Shown piece by piece: positions 38,201 through 51,656 of a stretch of 64,000 nt of DNA. The notes below the pieces were generated by a model that ran no database searches, had not been told where the DNA came from, and worked only from the letters and a program-made list of their open reading frames with translations. The translations under genes and the position numbers were made by a program. Location of the stretch: the NCBI GenBank assembly GCA_014898425.1, contig RCSZ01000027.1:62001-126000 (forward strand), written 5' to 3'. The number at the start of each line of letters is the position of its first letter. The first letter of the stretch is position 1. This DNA is from Botryotinia globosa (lineage: Eukaryota > Ascomycota > Leotiomycetes > Helotiales > Sclerotiniaceae).

Positions 38201-41200
38201 AAAATCTAATTTGAAATCGCTTCTATTATATATCAATAAAAATCTTATTAAAAATATTATAAAAAAACTAAAATTTTATATAAAAAAATCCTCGATTATT
38301 TGAATATCTTTAATAATTTCGAATATAATCTTCTTAAAAATTGAAATAAATTAAATATTCTAAAATAATCCTAATCTATTTCAATAAAAAAAGTTAAATA
38401 CAATACTATTAGAATTTCTAAGATTTCATCAAATATTAATTATATTATAATATAAATATTCAAAATCTATTAATCAATAATTAATAATACTTTTTATAAA
38501 TTTTATAACTAATATCTAATATTCAATTTTATTTTATAAATCTAAAAATTTATTGAAATAATTATATTATTTAAAATTAATAAAAAATATAAAATCTTTA
38601 TTCATTTTTAATAATCAATTATATTTATTTTTTATATTTCAAAAGATTTGAAAAGAATTATAATTTGTTATTTAATATAAATTACATTAATTAACAATAT
38701 TTTTAGCTTAAAATACAAAAAAACTCTTTTTAAAAAAACTATTATAAATCTAATTACCTACTTTATATATAATATAAAAACTATTTTTTCTCAAAAACTA
38801 AAAGTTATTATAATTACTATAAATATCTAAAACGTTTTCAATATATTTTTAAAATAGAAATTATTGAAAAGAATAATTAAATAAAATTGATTTTTAATTC
38901 TTTTAAAATTAATTGAATCTTTTTATTAATCAATATATTTGAATTTATTTAAAGAATTCAATTATATTTAATTGTAAAATTGAATATAAAATATTTTCAA
39001 ACTTTTTTCTTTTTGTAATTTTATATATATTATATTTGATTAAACTTATATTATAAAATATAGAATTATATTTCGAATATATTGATAATTTTTATATATA
39101 TTGAATCTTTCAAATCTTAAACTCTAATATTTTTGTTTTGATAAATAATAAAAAGAAAATCCTTGAATAAAATAATAACAATAAAATGACTTTTATTTTT
39201 GAGAAATTCAAAATGATTTATTTTATTAGAAAAAAGGGATTACATTTCCTTTTTATATTATCAATAAAAAGTTTATTATTATATTAATTATTACAATCAA
39301 AAATAAAGTATAATCTATTTTAAAATAGTTTGAAATCTAATTCAATAAATAACTTTTTTTAGAAAAATATATTGTTATAAAAACTATTAAAATTTAGAAA
39401 ATAATATATCAAATTCATAGTTTTATAAAAACAATTAATAATTTTCCAATCTTAATTTTATACAAAACTATTATTACCTATATCGTTTCTTTTCTTATAT
39501 ATAAAATTAAAATATAATTTAATAATAAAACAAAATTATCTTATATTTAATATATTATCTATAATTTAATTGTTTTCTTTAAATAAATTAATATATCGAT
39601 CCATTAGAATAAATATTTCTAATGTAAAAAACTATTCTAATAATTGTTTTTTAAAGATATAAATATCTTATTTATTGATATAATATTAAACGGAATCAAA
39701 CTTTGTTTTATTATATATATTTAATTAAGAGATATCTTTTATTCTATAATCTATTGGATTAAATTTTTATTTATTATTAGGGATAAAGATATTAATTGAT
39801 AATAGAAATCTAAAATTAAAATTCAATATTTAAAAACAATCCTTTTTAATATTACATATTCTACATTATAATCTTTATATTTCTTTTCAAAATATTGAAT
39901 AAATTTAATAGAAAATATTAATAAGAAAATAATAGTCTTTAGTTTTAAAGAATAATAATTTCATCTCTTTTCTAATAAAATCTCAATCTTTTCAAAAAGT
40001 TTTGAACAAATCATTAATAGAAAACTTTTTATTGAACATAGATATATAAGATATTAAAATAAAAAATAAGTTATTATTAATTTAGATTTAATTAATAATG
40101 TTTTATATATTTTTGATTCAAAAATAATCGGGATTTATATAAATCTCAAATATACTTTAAAAACCCTTTTATTTAATAAATAATATCTATAACTTTATAT
40201 CAATAATACCTTAATAATTTAATATTTATATAATAATATATTTAATTCTTTTTAATAGACTTTTTATATTTATCAAAATATCATATAGATTTTTGATATC
40301 AGAATTTATTGATTTTTTGAATATATAAATATTAAGGAAAATACAATTATTAATAAACTTACTAATTTTAAACCTTATAAATCCATTTGAAATCTAAAAC
40401 CTATTTCAATATCTATTATCAATAGAATAAGGATTATTATCAAAAAACTCTATAATCAAATAAAGTAATTTTAATAAAAAAACTAACAATTCATTTTTTC
40501 AGATATTTATAATAAATAGAATTTTATTTATATAATTAAGTTTCTTTTAGAATTAGATTTATTAAAAAAAAAATTATATTCTAATTATATATATAGAATA
40601 TAGAGATTTTATATAATGCTACAAAAAGTTTTAATATTAAAATATTAATTTAGAATATTTCTATAATTATTAGAAGATTTTTAAGTATTTAATATTATAT
40701 TATAAATCGCTAACTTAATTCGAGAAATAATCTAAATAATTATTTTTATTCCTATTTTCGTTGATAATAAAAGGTTTCAGCTATTTCTCATTTCTAATAT
40801 CATAATTATTAATATTAATTGAATTCTTCAAAATTATTCAGTTTTATACTAATATTTACTTCTATTAATGATACTCGATTATTTCTTTTTCTCTCTTTTT
40901 TTTTCTTTTTCCTTTTCAATTAGATTCTACTCTTTCTTTGTTTAATTTAAATAATAATTAAAAAATACAATAAAAGTTCCTTTCGATATCAATATGCCTT
41001 ATAGATATATCTCCTTATAGCATTATATTCGTTTGTTCCTAAAAAACCATATTTAGTTTTTCAAAGTTCTGAAATACTATTGATTTTATTTTAATTAATA
41101 AAGAAGGAATTATTTCAATAAACTTTAATCTTTATATATATGAATTGCTTTTTAAAGTATTAAATAAATTTATAGTTTAATATATCCCTATATTCTTTAA

Positions 41201-41667
41201 AAGATTCCTAGGGTCGGCCTTAAGCTGACTCAATAGATATTAATAAATATTACTACTACTAATAATCGGTTTTTATAAACAGCCTTTTAATTCCTAGTTG
41301 GGGAAAGCGGTTGTCCCCAGAAAGCAATTATTCCCAAAAAATCTTAATATATATTTTATTTAATTCTGAAAAAAAAAATAGTGGATTTGATATTATTGAA
41401 TTATTATAATCTTATTAAATTCAATAATATTATTTATTACATTTAACTTTAACTTTATTTATTATAATAAATAGAATAAATAAATAATAAGAATCAATAT
41501 TTTATCAATAATTATATAATTTATAAAGATTATAATTGATATAATTCAATTATTATAATATTTTCAATTTTTTTGAGGAACAACCGCTTTCCGGGAACAA
41601 TTGTTTTTCCCGATTAGAAACTAGAAGACCGCTTATAAGAGCCGACTATTACTACTACTATTACTAC
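35267..41667 (+). mobile_element. Tad1-like LINE, copy C, full length, RIPped
   Basis: About 6.0 kb plus a nested 388-bp foldback MITE. A perfect 14-bp duplication TAATAAAGTTTTGG flanks it (35253-35266 and 41668-41681). It keeps about 15 bp more at the 5' end than copies A and B before the shared CAGATCAACACACAATATCC-like start. The endonuclease block near 37690-37800 reads DYIINLISLNI and NYKIQI, with the Gln codon intact where copy A has a stop. The RT block near 38590-38680 reads ISKDLKRIII. Minus-strand frames at 35685-35945 and 37122-37319 mirror those in copy A and are spurious. Confidence 0.9.
41262..41649. mobile_element. Foldback MITE FB2, 388 bp, TA TSD, in LINE C tail
   Basis: Same family and exactly the same length as FB1. 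The left arm is altered by transitions (ATAATCGGTTTTTATAAAC), while the right arm keeps GCTTATAAGAGCCGACTAT. It is inserted at TA within the TACTAC tail of LINE C (41260-41261 and 41650-41651). The central A+T-rich part is in the opposite orientation to that of FB1. Confidence 0.92.
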
Positions 41668-44600
41668 TAATAAAGTTTTGGTTTTAGATTATTACAAAGG
41701 TATAACATAATTTCATTAAAATCTAGCAAAATTAGATTATTTGTTTTGAAAAAATTGTTTGATAAAGATTCTAATAACTTTAATTTGGATTATAAACATA
41801 ATTGAGTTTATAATAGAAATAATAATAATAATTAAGATAATAAGAATTATCGTTATTTTAATCACCTATGTCCGACAGCAAAAGACTCTCTTAATCCTTA
41901 TCTCTTTGCTATAATAAGGATTAAAAGATTATTTCATTTCTATTTATTTTTCAATTAAAATTTAAAGTATTCAATTCTTATCTTTTTATTTTATATAATA
42001 AAATATATAGTTTTTAATCTATATTAATTCTAATAATTGAAAAAAGATAATATTCCAATTATTAATTGTATTTTTAAAATATGTAATCAATATACTTGTT
42101 TTTTTTAGAAAATCTAAAAACTATATTTTTAGAATTAAAATTAAGAAATTCTAGAAATTTAGAAAATCTGAAAAATATTTTTTTAGAATATTTAGAAATA
42201 GATTTTTAATATATATATTTTGACATTTTCAAAAATCTCAAAATGATTTCTAAATATAATTTATAAAAATCTTGAATTTCATTTTTAAAAAATTAAGAAA
42301 TATATTATTGAATGATTTAAGAATTTCTTTTAATTTTTTGGTTTTTTGAAAAGATAATATTGAATATATTTTTTAGATTTTTTAAAAAATAAAATTGATT
42401 ATATTTTTTGGATTGTTTAAAAGATAAAATTGATCGTGTTTTTTGGATTTTCTGAAAAATAAAATTGATTGTATTTTTTGCATTTTTTTAAAGATAATAA
42501 TAATAATATAAAATAATTTATTATACAAAATCATATAAAGAATAATTCGCTTTTTATATAATTATATTATTATTATTTCAGTCAAAATATTTTTAGAAAT
42601 ATCTTTTTATAATATATATTATTATATATTTGATTTAGATTTTATTATTATTATAAAATAGATATTTTTATTGAATAAAAAATATCAATAATTTCTTTTG
42701 TAATTATAAATCTATATTTTTTTATTATAATTATTTATAGATTTTAGTTTTTATTTATATAATTTTTAAGGTAGATTTCAAATTCATTCCAATTTATTGT
42801 TATTAAACAAAATCTTTTTATATATATATATTTAGAATAAAATTTAATAAGTTTTAATAAAAATAAAGTGTTATATATTGTTTTATAGAAATATTTAATA
42901 TTAGTTTATTTAAAATAAAAGTTTGAAAATTATAAATAAAATTAAAACCAATAATATTGGGATTGGATTTTTCATGAATTAAAAATATTTAAGATTTATT
43001 AAGTATTAATAAAACTATTTGAAAATCCTTATAAATTTAATTCAAATTTTATTTTTATATTTAGTATGTGAATCTTATTTTTTGAATTTTCTTTATATTA
43101 TTAATATTAATTTTTTAGATATTCTATTATAATCAAATTATTTATTTTCAACTTCAATTTCAATATATATATGAAAATCAATTCAAAAATTTATTTAGAT
43201 TTCATTAATATTTTATATTCCAAAAGAAAAACAAATGAATATTACAAAAATAATAATATTTTTTATAATTTTGAATAAAAAAATAGTTTCTTTTTTATAA
43301 TTTGATGATTTTATTTCTAATATTTCGAATTATTTTTATTAAAGGTTCAAAAATCTTATTAATTTTTTAAATTTTATTTTATAATTTTTTTATAAAGAAT
43401 TTAAAGACTTTATATAATAAAATAAAAATCAAAAGAAACAATAAATATCGAAATATATTATAATTCTTTAATTTAAATCAAACTTATCAAACTTTTATTG
43501 AAAATCATTAATAAGATTAATAGAATTAATTAATATTTATATATAATTAAAAACTAATTCTATTTGTATTTTTATATCTAATTTCTCTAATTTATTCTTA
43601 TTTATAAAAAACTTATTATTAATTTCAAAAGGATTATTTTTTATTATAATATTATCAAATTTAAAATAAATCTAGATATTGATTTATATCTTTCTTCAAT
43701 AAAACTTATTATTTATAAATTTATAAATTAGAATATTTATATAATATAAAAAAATACTTTTTAATTTTTTTATTAAATAAATCTGATTTATCGAATATAG
43801 GTATTTTCAAAAACTATCTAAAATACTTTATATTATTCAAATTCTTTTACATGCTTTTTGAGCTATTATTTAATAAATGTAAATATTTTTATTAATAAAT
43901 TGAATTATATCTTTCAATTCTTTTATAATCTATTCAATTATATAACTCTATTGTTATTAATAGATTAAAAATTATGTTTTTGTATAAATATATCAATATC
44001 AAATATTGATTGTTTATAATATAAATTTTTTTTCTTAATAATTTTTTATTTCTATATTTTTTATATCTGATAATTTTTTAGTTTTCAAAATTTTATATTC
44101 TCAAATATATTGATTAATATTTTATCCGAGATTATTTATATTAAAAGTATTTATAATAATTTTAAATCTGATTTAATTTTATAGAAAAAGTTATTTAATT
44201 ATATAATTGATTTTATTTTATTTGTTTTTTAATAAAAACAAATAATATATAGTTATGTTATAATATTTAGAAATATTAATTATATTTTGAATATTGAATT
44301 TTTATTATATCTAATAAAATTCTAATATTTGGAAAATATAATTTTTATAAAAGTCTTAAATAAAATCATTAAAATAATTAAAATATTATAAATATATATA
44401 ACTTTTAATATTATTATTATTGTTTAATCAATATTTAATATTTGATTTTACTCAATAAATTCTATTTTCATAAATCGAATAGTATTTTCTAGTTGTTTGG
44501 GAAAGGTGTGAAATTTAGAAGAATGAAATAAATGATATTTATTAGATTTATATTTTTTGATATTAATATTAAATTTTGGAATTATATATTTTTGTATTAA

Positions 44601-46154
44601 TTTATTATCTATTAAATCAATTATATATTAGAATAAATTCAATTTGGAATCGAATAATTATCAAAATTATAAATATAATAATTTTTTTTTTCGTTTTGTT
44701 ATTGAAATAAAGTTCTATAAAAACTATTCCTTTTATTTTTAAACCTATTCTAATTATAAAATATTATTATTAGTATTAATTTCTAATCTTTATTTAAAAG
44801 ATATTGTTTTTCTATTAATAATTGAATTTGTTTGAACTTTCTTTTAATTCATTTTCTAATCTTAATTTAATAAATCCAAATTTTGTAAAATATAAATTCT
44901 ATATATATTATTTTCCGATATAATACAATTAAAATGTAAATAAATATTATTAAAAAAATCGATTATTCTAATCTTTTTTTATATTTTTTTTATCACTTAA
45001 TATGTAAAAGAATATTTAATATAATAAATAAGTTAATTAATAATTCAATATAAAAATATATATATATAAAATATTCATATAAATACAAACTTTTTCAGTT
45101 AAATTGGAATATATTCTTTTGAAATATTTGATAAGAATATAATTAATATTATAATACAAAATAAAATATATATTTTGAAATAATATTCTTTTAAGTAAAG
45201 CTTTTGTAAAATGAATTATAATTTCAAACTATTTTTATAATATAAATTCAAAAGATTTAAGTATATTTTATATTTATAAATTATATTTATAAAATTATTT
45301 TGATGTTTTATTATTTATTAGTTTTTTAGGTTTAGTTATTTCTAATATTATAAAATAATATGGATATTTTTTATTCAAATCTTATTTTATTATTTTAATA
45401 TTTATTTTGAAAGTTTGAATATTGATTGAAATAGATAGATTAAACATGAATAAATCATTAATAAATAATTCTTTTTTTGACATATCTTCTTTTCTGAAAT
45501 GTTGATATTATATAAAACAATTATCTATATCGATTTATATAAGATTATTTGATTTTATTTATTATCTTTATAATTGAGATATATAGAATATATATTCCTT
45601 AAATCGTTTCTCAATATCAAAATAATATTATATTCTTTTACTTCTTCTAAAAAAAGATTATTTGAAAAATATTAAATAACAATTCAATTATATAAATATT
45701 TAGATTATATTTTTTCAAGGATTTCAATTTGAATAAAATATCTATCTTCTAAATATTATGGAAAACCAAGTATTATTATATTAAGAAAATTAGAATCTGA
45801 TATTTATATATAATATATAAATTTAATAAACTTTAATTCGATATTAATTATAAAATTTAAAAAATTGAGTTTAATATCAGATTATTACTTTTAATATATA
45901 ATAGATATTTAATTTATTTATTAAAGAATATCCTAGTTTTATTGATATTATAATTTTATTGTTTATATAAGAATCATAATATACGATTTTTATTATTATT
46001 AAAAAAACTATTTTAAAAATTAATTAAATATTGATAATATAATAGAAGAATCTAAAATCTGAAGGAATAAAATATTAAATATTACAAATTTTGATATATA
46101 TAGTATATCCATAATTTTATTTTAATAAAATTTTGGTTAATTAAAAATAAATGT

Positions 46155-49100
46155 TCTTCCAATAAATTAAATTTACTTTATTTATTAATTGGATTTTAAT
46201 TTAAAATTAAATACAAGTTTTTATAATTATAATCAAAATATTTATTCTTTTTTGAGTAAAGGTTTTTGAATTATATTTAAAAACAAATAAAAAAAAGAAT
46301 AAAAAAACTTTTTATTATATATAAAGCCTCAATAAATTTAATAAATTTAATTTCGAAAATTTAATTTATTCATATTAATATAATATAATATATTTTATAA
46401 TAAAATCCATAATTAATAAATCTGATAATATAATCTCTAAATCTATTAGATTAATATCAATAGATATATTTCTATATATATAATAATTTTTACAATATTT
46501 AATATTTAATAAACTAATAATTATTAATATATAATTACAAGATTATTTAAATTATAATTATTATATTTTAATGAATCCTGAAAAATCAAATCATTTTTAG
46601 ATTATAATAAATATATATAAAAACATTTGTTTATATATACAATAATATTATTTTATATATAATAAAAATCTTTTTTAAATTAATATAAATAGAAATATTA
46701 TATTCAATTTATATTATCAATTGAATAATAACAAAGTAATGAATTATATATTCTATCTAATTTTATTATTTTGATATTTAATAAAAAGCGATTTTAATAT
46801 TTGATATTATATATCTAAATTAGGGGTAAAATTCAAATACAAAAGTTTGAATCTAATATACTAATCTAATAATAATAGTATAGATTTTATTAATATCCCT
46901 GATAAGTTTATATATATAGAATTGATTATATTATTAATTTTATTTTTTCGAATATTTCTTTTATTAATATTATTAAAAAAAAAAATCGAATTATAAGATA
47001 TAATTTATTATTATTCTAAAATAAAATATGATTCTATTGAATTGATATTATTATAAGATTTTAGAAATAAAACTAAGAAAACTCTTTAATTTAATATATA
47101 TTAATATAATTTATCTTCTTAATTCTCTTTTCCTGATAAATAAAATAATAATCGAAATATATATAATTGATTTTATTATAATAATAAATATTATTATTTA
47201 TATAATTAATGAATTTGATAATAATAACAATAAAACTATATTATAATAGATTTTTGAATATAAAAGAATATATTTAGATTATTTCTATAAATAGAATATT
47301 TTAAATAAAAATATTCTTTGAATAATTCGAATTTCTCATAAATAATCTAAAAAATAAAATATAAATATTGAAAAAACATTATAAGTAAAATCAAAAATAA
47401 TAAAAAGTTTTATAAGATTATTAATTAATATGAATTAAAATCTAATCTGAAATTGTTTTTATTATATATTAATAGAAATCTTATTAAAGATATTATAAAG
47501 AGAATTAAAATTTTATATAAAAAGATCCTTGATTACTTCAATATCTCTAATCTTAAATACAACTCTTTTAAAGACTAAAATAAATCGAACATTCTAAAAT
47601 GATTTTAATCTATTTCAAGAAAAAAGATTGAATACAATATTATTAAAATCTTTAATATTTTATTGAATATGAATTGTATTATAACATGCATATTCAAAAT
47701 ATATTAATTAATAATCAACAATATTTTATACAAACTTTATAATTAATATCTAACATTTAATTTCTTTATGTGAATTTAAAAATTTATTAAAATAATTTTA
47801 CTATTTAAAATTAAAACAAAAAAAAGTCTTTATTTATTTCTAATAATAAATTATATTTATATTTTATATTTTAAAAAACCCAAAAAAAATTATAGTTTAT
47901 TATTTAATATAGATTTTATTAATTAATAATATTCTCAGTCTATAATATGAAAAAGCCTTTTTTAAAAGAATTATTATAAATCCAATAATCTATTTTATAT
48001 ATAATATAGAAACTGTTTTTTTCTAAAGACTAAAAGTTATTATAATTATTATAAATATTTAAAATATCTCCGTTATATTTTTAAAATAAAAACTATTAAA
48101 TTTTTTTAAATAAAGTCAGTTTCTAACTTTTTTAAAACTAATCAAATCTTTTCTTATCAATCAATATATTCAAATTTATTTAAAAAATTCAATTATATTC
48201 AATTATAAGATTGAATATAAAATTTTACAAAACTGCCCTCTTTTCTCAATTTTATATATATTATATCTAATTAAATTTTTATTATAAAATATAATATTAT
48301 ATTTTAAATATATCAATAAATTGTATTTATATAACACCTTCCAGTCTTTGAATTTCAATATTCTTACTCTAATAAATAATATAAAAAAGATTTTCGAATA
48401 AAACAATAATAATAAGATTATTTTTACCCCCAAAAAACTTGAAATAATTTATTCTATTAAAAGAAAAGAAAATAACATTTTGTTTTATATTATTAATAAA
48501 GAGTTTATTATTATACCAATTATTACAATCAAAAATAAAATACTATTTATTTCAAAATAATTCAAAATCTAATTGAATAAGAAACTTTTCTTTAAAAAAT
48601 ATATTATTATAAAAACGATTAATAACCTTTTAACCTCAATTTTATACAAAACCATTATTATTTATATCATTCCCTTTTTTGTATATAGAATTGAAATATA
48701 ACTTTATAATAAAATAAAACTATTTTATATTCAATATATTATTTACAATCTTAATATCTTTTTTTAAATAAATTAACACATTAGTTTATTAAAATAAATA
48801 TTTGTTTTAATATTTGAAAACATATTTTCAATTTGAAAAATCTTTCCAGTAATTACTTTCTTTAAAAATACAAATATTTCATTTATTGATATAATACTAA
48901 ATAAAATAGAATTTAATTTTGTTATATATATTTAATCAATAAATATCTCTTATTTTATAATCCATCAAATTATATTTTTATTTATTATTAAAAATAGAGA
49001 TATTGATTGATAATCAAAATTGATTATTTAAAAATAATCCTCTTTAATATTATATACTCTATATTACAACTTCTATACTTCTCTTTAAAATATTAAATTA

Positions 49101-50334
49101 ATTTGATAGAAAATATTAATAAGGGAAGAATAATTATTAATTTTAAAAAATAATAATTCTTTTTTCTTTTTAATAATATTTTGTATATTTTCAATTCAAA
49201 AACAATCGAAATCTATATAGATCTTAAATACATTTTGAAGATTTTTTTATTTAACAAATAATATTTATAATTTTGTATTAATATTATATTAGTAGTTTAA
49301 TATCTATATAACAATATATTTAGCTCTTTTTAATAGATTTTCTATATTTATCAAAATTTTATATAGATTTTTAATATTAAGGTTTATTAAATCTCTAGAT
49401 ATATAAATATTAAAAAATATAAAGCTATCAATAAATTTATTAATCTTGAAATCTATAAATCTATCTGGAATCTAGAATTTATTTCAATATCTATTATCAA
49501 TAGAATAAAAATTATTATTAAAAGATTTTATAATTCAATAAAATAATTTTGATGGAAAAAAGAACAATTCATTTTTTTAAATATATATAATAAATAAATC
49601 TTTATTTATATAATTAAACATTTTTAAAATTAAATTTATTAAGAAAGATGTTATATTATGTTTTGATTATATATAAAAAAATATAAAGATTTTGTATAAT
49701 ATTATAGGAAATTTTGATATTAAAATACTAATTTGAAATATTTTTATAACTATTCAAAAATTCCTAAATATCCAATATTATATTATAAATAATTAATTTA
49801 ATTTAAGAAATAATTGAAGCAATTATTTTTATTTCTATTTTTATTAATAATAATTTTTTTTGATTATCTTTCATTCCTTATATTAAAATTATCAATATTA
49901 ATTAAATTCTTTAAAATTATTTAATTTTATCGTAATATCTATCTTTGTTAAAGATACCCAATCTCATTTTTCTTTCTTTTTCTTTTTTTTTTAATTAAAC
50001 CCTTTTTTTTTCTTATTGAATTTAATGATAACTAAAGATATAATAAAAGTTTCTATTAATATCAATATATTTTATAAATATATATCTTTATAATATTACA
50101 TTTGTTTGTTTCTAAAAAACTATATTTAATTCTTTAAAATCTTAAAATATTATTATTCCTATCTCAATTAACAAAAAAGAAGTTATTCAAATGAATTCTA
50201 ATTCTCATATATATAAATTATTTTTTAAAATACTAAATAAATTTATAGCTTAATATATTCCTATATCCTTTGAAAGATTCCTAAGATCAATCTTAAGCTG
50301 GCTCAATAGATATTAATAAATACTACTACTACTA
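46155..50334 (+). mobile_element. Tad1-like LINE, copy D, 5'-truncated
   Basis: It aligns with LINE A from about 19796 onward and with copy C from about 36920 to their 3' ends, finishing with the same TACTACTACTACTA tail (about 50321-50334). Loss of the first ~1.66 kb with an intact 3' end is the classic product of incomplete target-primed reverse transcription. Some internal deletions relative to A are visible (for example near 48600 and 49180). A possible duplicated target (ATTTTG...TTAAAA near 46133 and 50345) is imperfect. Confidence 0.85.
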
Positions 50335-51417
50335 TTTTTGTTAGATTTTGATTATTAAAATCTTTATCAATTTCAAATAATAAAAAAGCATTTCGAATTC
50401 CCAAAATTTTCTATACCTTTTTTTATTATTAATATATTTATTGTATTTTATTGGAATAAACTTTGAAAAAATAATTATTGATTTTTTGTCAAACAAAAAG
50501 CTATTATTTTTTCTATTTCAAAAATGATATAATTATATGATATTGAAATTGTTAATATTCAATAGATTATCAAATTGAAATCAATCTCAAAATCAATAGA
50601 TTCTGAAAACCTTAATTATATATAATATCAAATTCGATATTATAAAATCTAACAATTTTATCAAAATCGGCTTTGTATTTTTTATTGATTTCATAAAACT
50701 TTTTTTAATAGATTTTTCGATTTTTATATTCTCAAATATTGAGAAAAAATCAATTAATATATTGAAAAGAAAATAATTGTTTATATCTTTTAATATTTTT
50801 AAACATTCAATTATTGAATCAATTTAAAATGAAGAATTATCTATAATCTTTATTAAAATATATTCAATAAAATTATAACTCTTCCTATTAGTTTATAAAC
50901 TTACTATCTTCAATTTCTTTATTTAAAAATATTTTTTCTATTATAATATTAGATTATTATAAAAAAAGAAAAAACAAAGATTAAAATAATAATAAAAGAT
51001 AATAAGATATAAGATAAACGTATAGGTAATATATAAATAGATTAATAGTTTAATTAATAGTCAAAAATATATTTTAATCATATAACAACTTACTCATAAT
51101 ACTTTTTTAGATTTTCTAATGAAATATATTTTGGATTTTCTAAAAAGAAATAATTTTAAGATTTTCTTAAAACAAATAGCCACTTATGTATTTTATATTA
51201 TTTTTAAAAATTGATATTCAAATAATTTAAAGAAAAAATAATTTTTAGATTTTCTAATAATAAAACCATCAAATAAAAGGTTTGAAAACCCCTTAATATT
51301 ATATAAAAAGCTTTTGATTATTTAAATAGATTAGAATATATAAACAAACTAATAGTAAATAAACTCTTTTTATATATTTTTTCGGAAAATCTAAGAATAA
51401 CAATTCTCTTTTTTTAT

Positions 51418-51656
51418 TTTTTATTTTTATTATTTCTTTTTCTTTTTCTTTTTCTTTTTCTTTTTCTTTTTTCTTTTTCTTTTTCTTTTTCTTTTTCTTT
51501 TCTTTTTCTTTTTCTTTTTCTTTTCTTTTCTTTTTCTTTTTCTTTTTCATTTTCTTTTTCTTTTTCTTTTTCTTTTTCTTTTTCTTTTTCTTTTTCTTTT
51601 TCTTTTTCTTTTTCTTTTTCTTTTTCTTTTTCTTTTTCTTTTTCTTTTTCTTTTTT
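51418..51656. repeat. (TTTTTC)n hexanucleotide microsatellite
   Basis: About 240 bp of TTTTTC units with occasional TTTTC slips, all pyrimidine on the top strand. The Lys/Glu-rich frame on the minus strand is a by-product. It lies inside the large TIR element near its right end. Confidence 0.95.
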
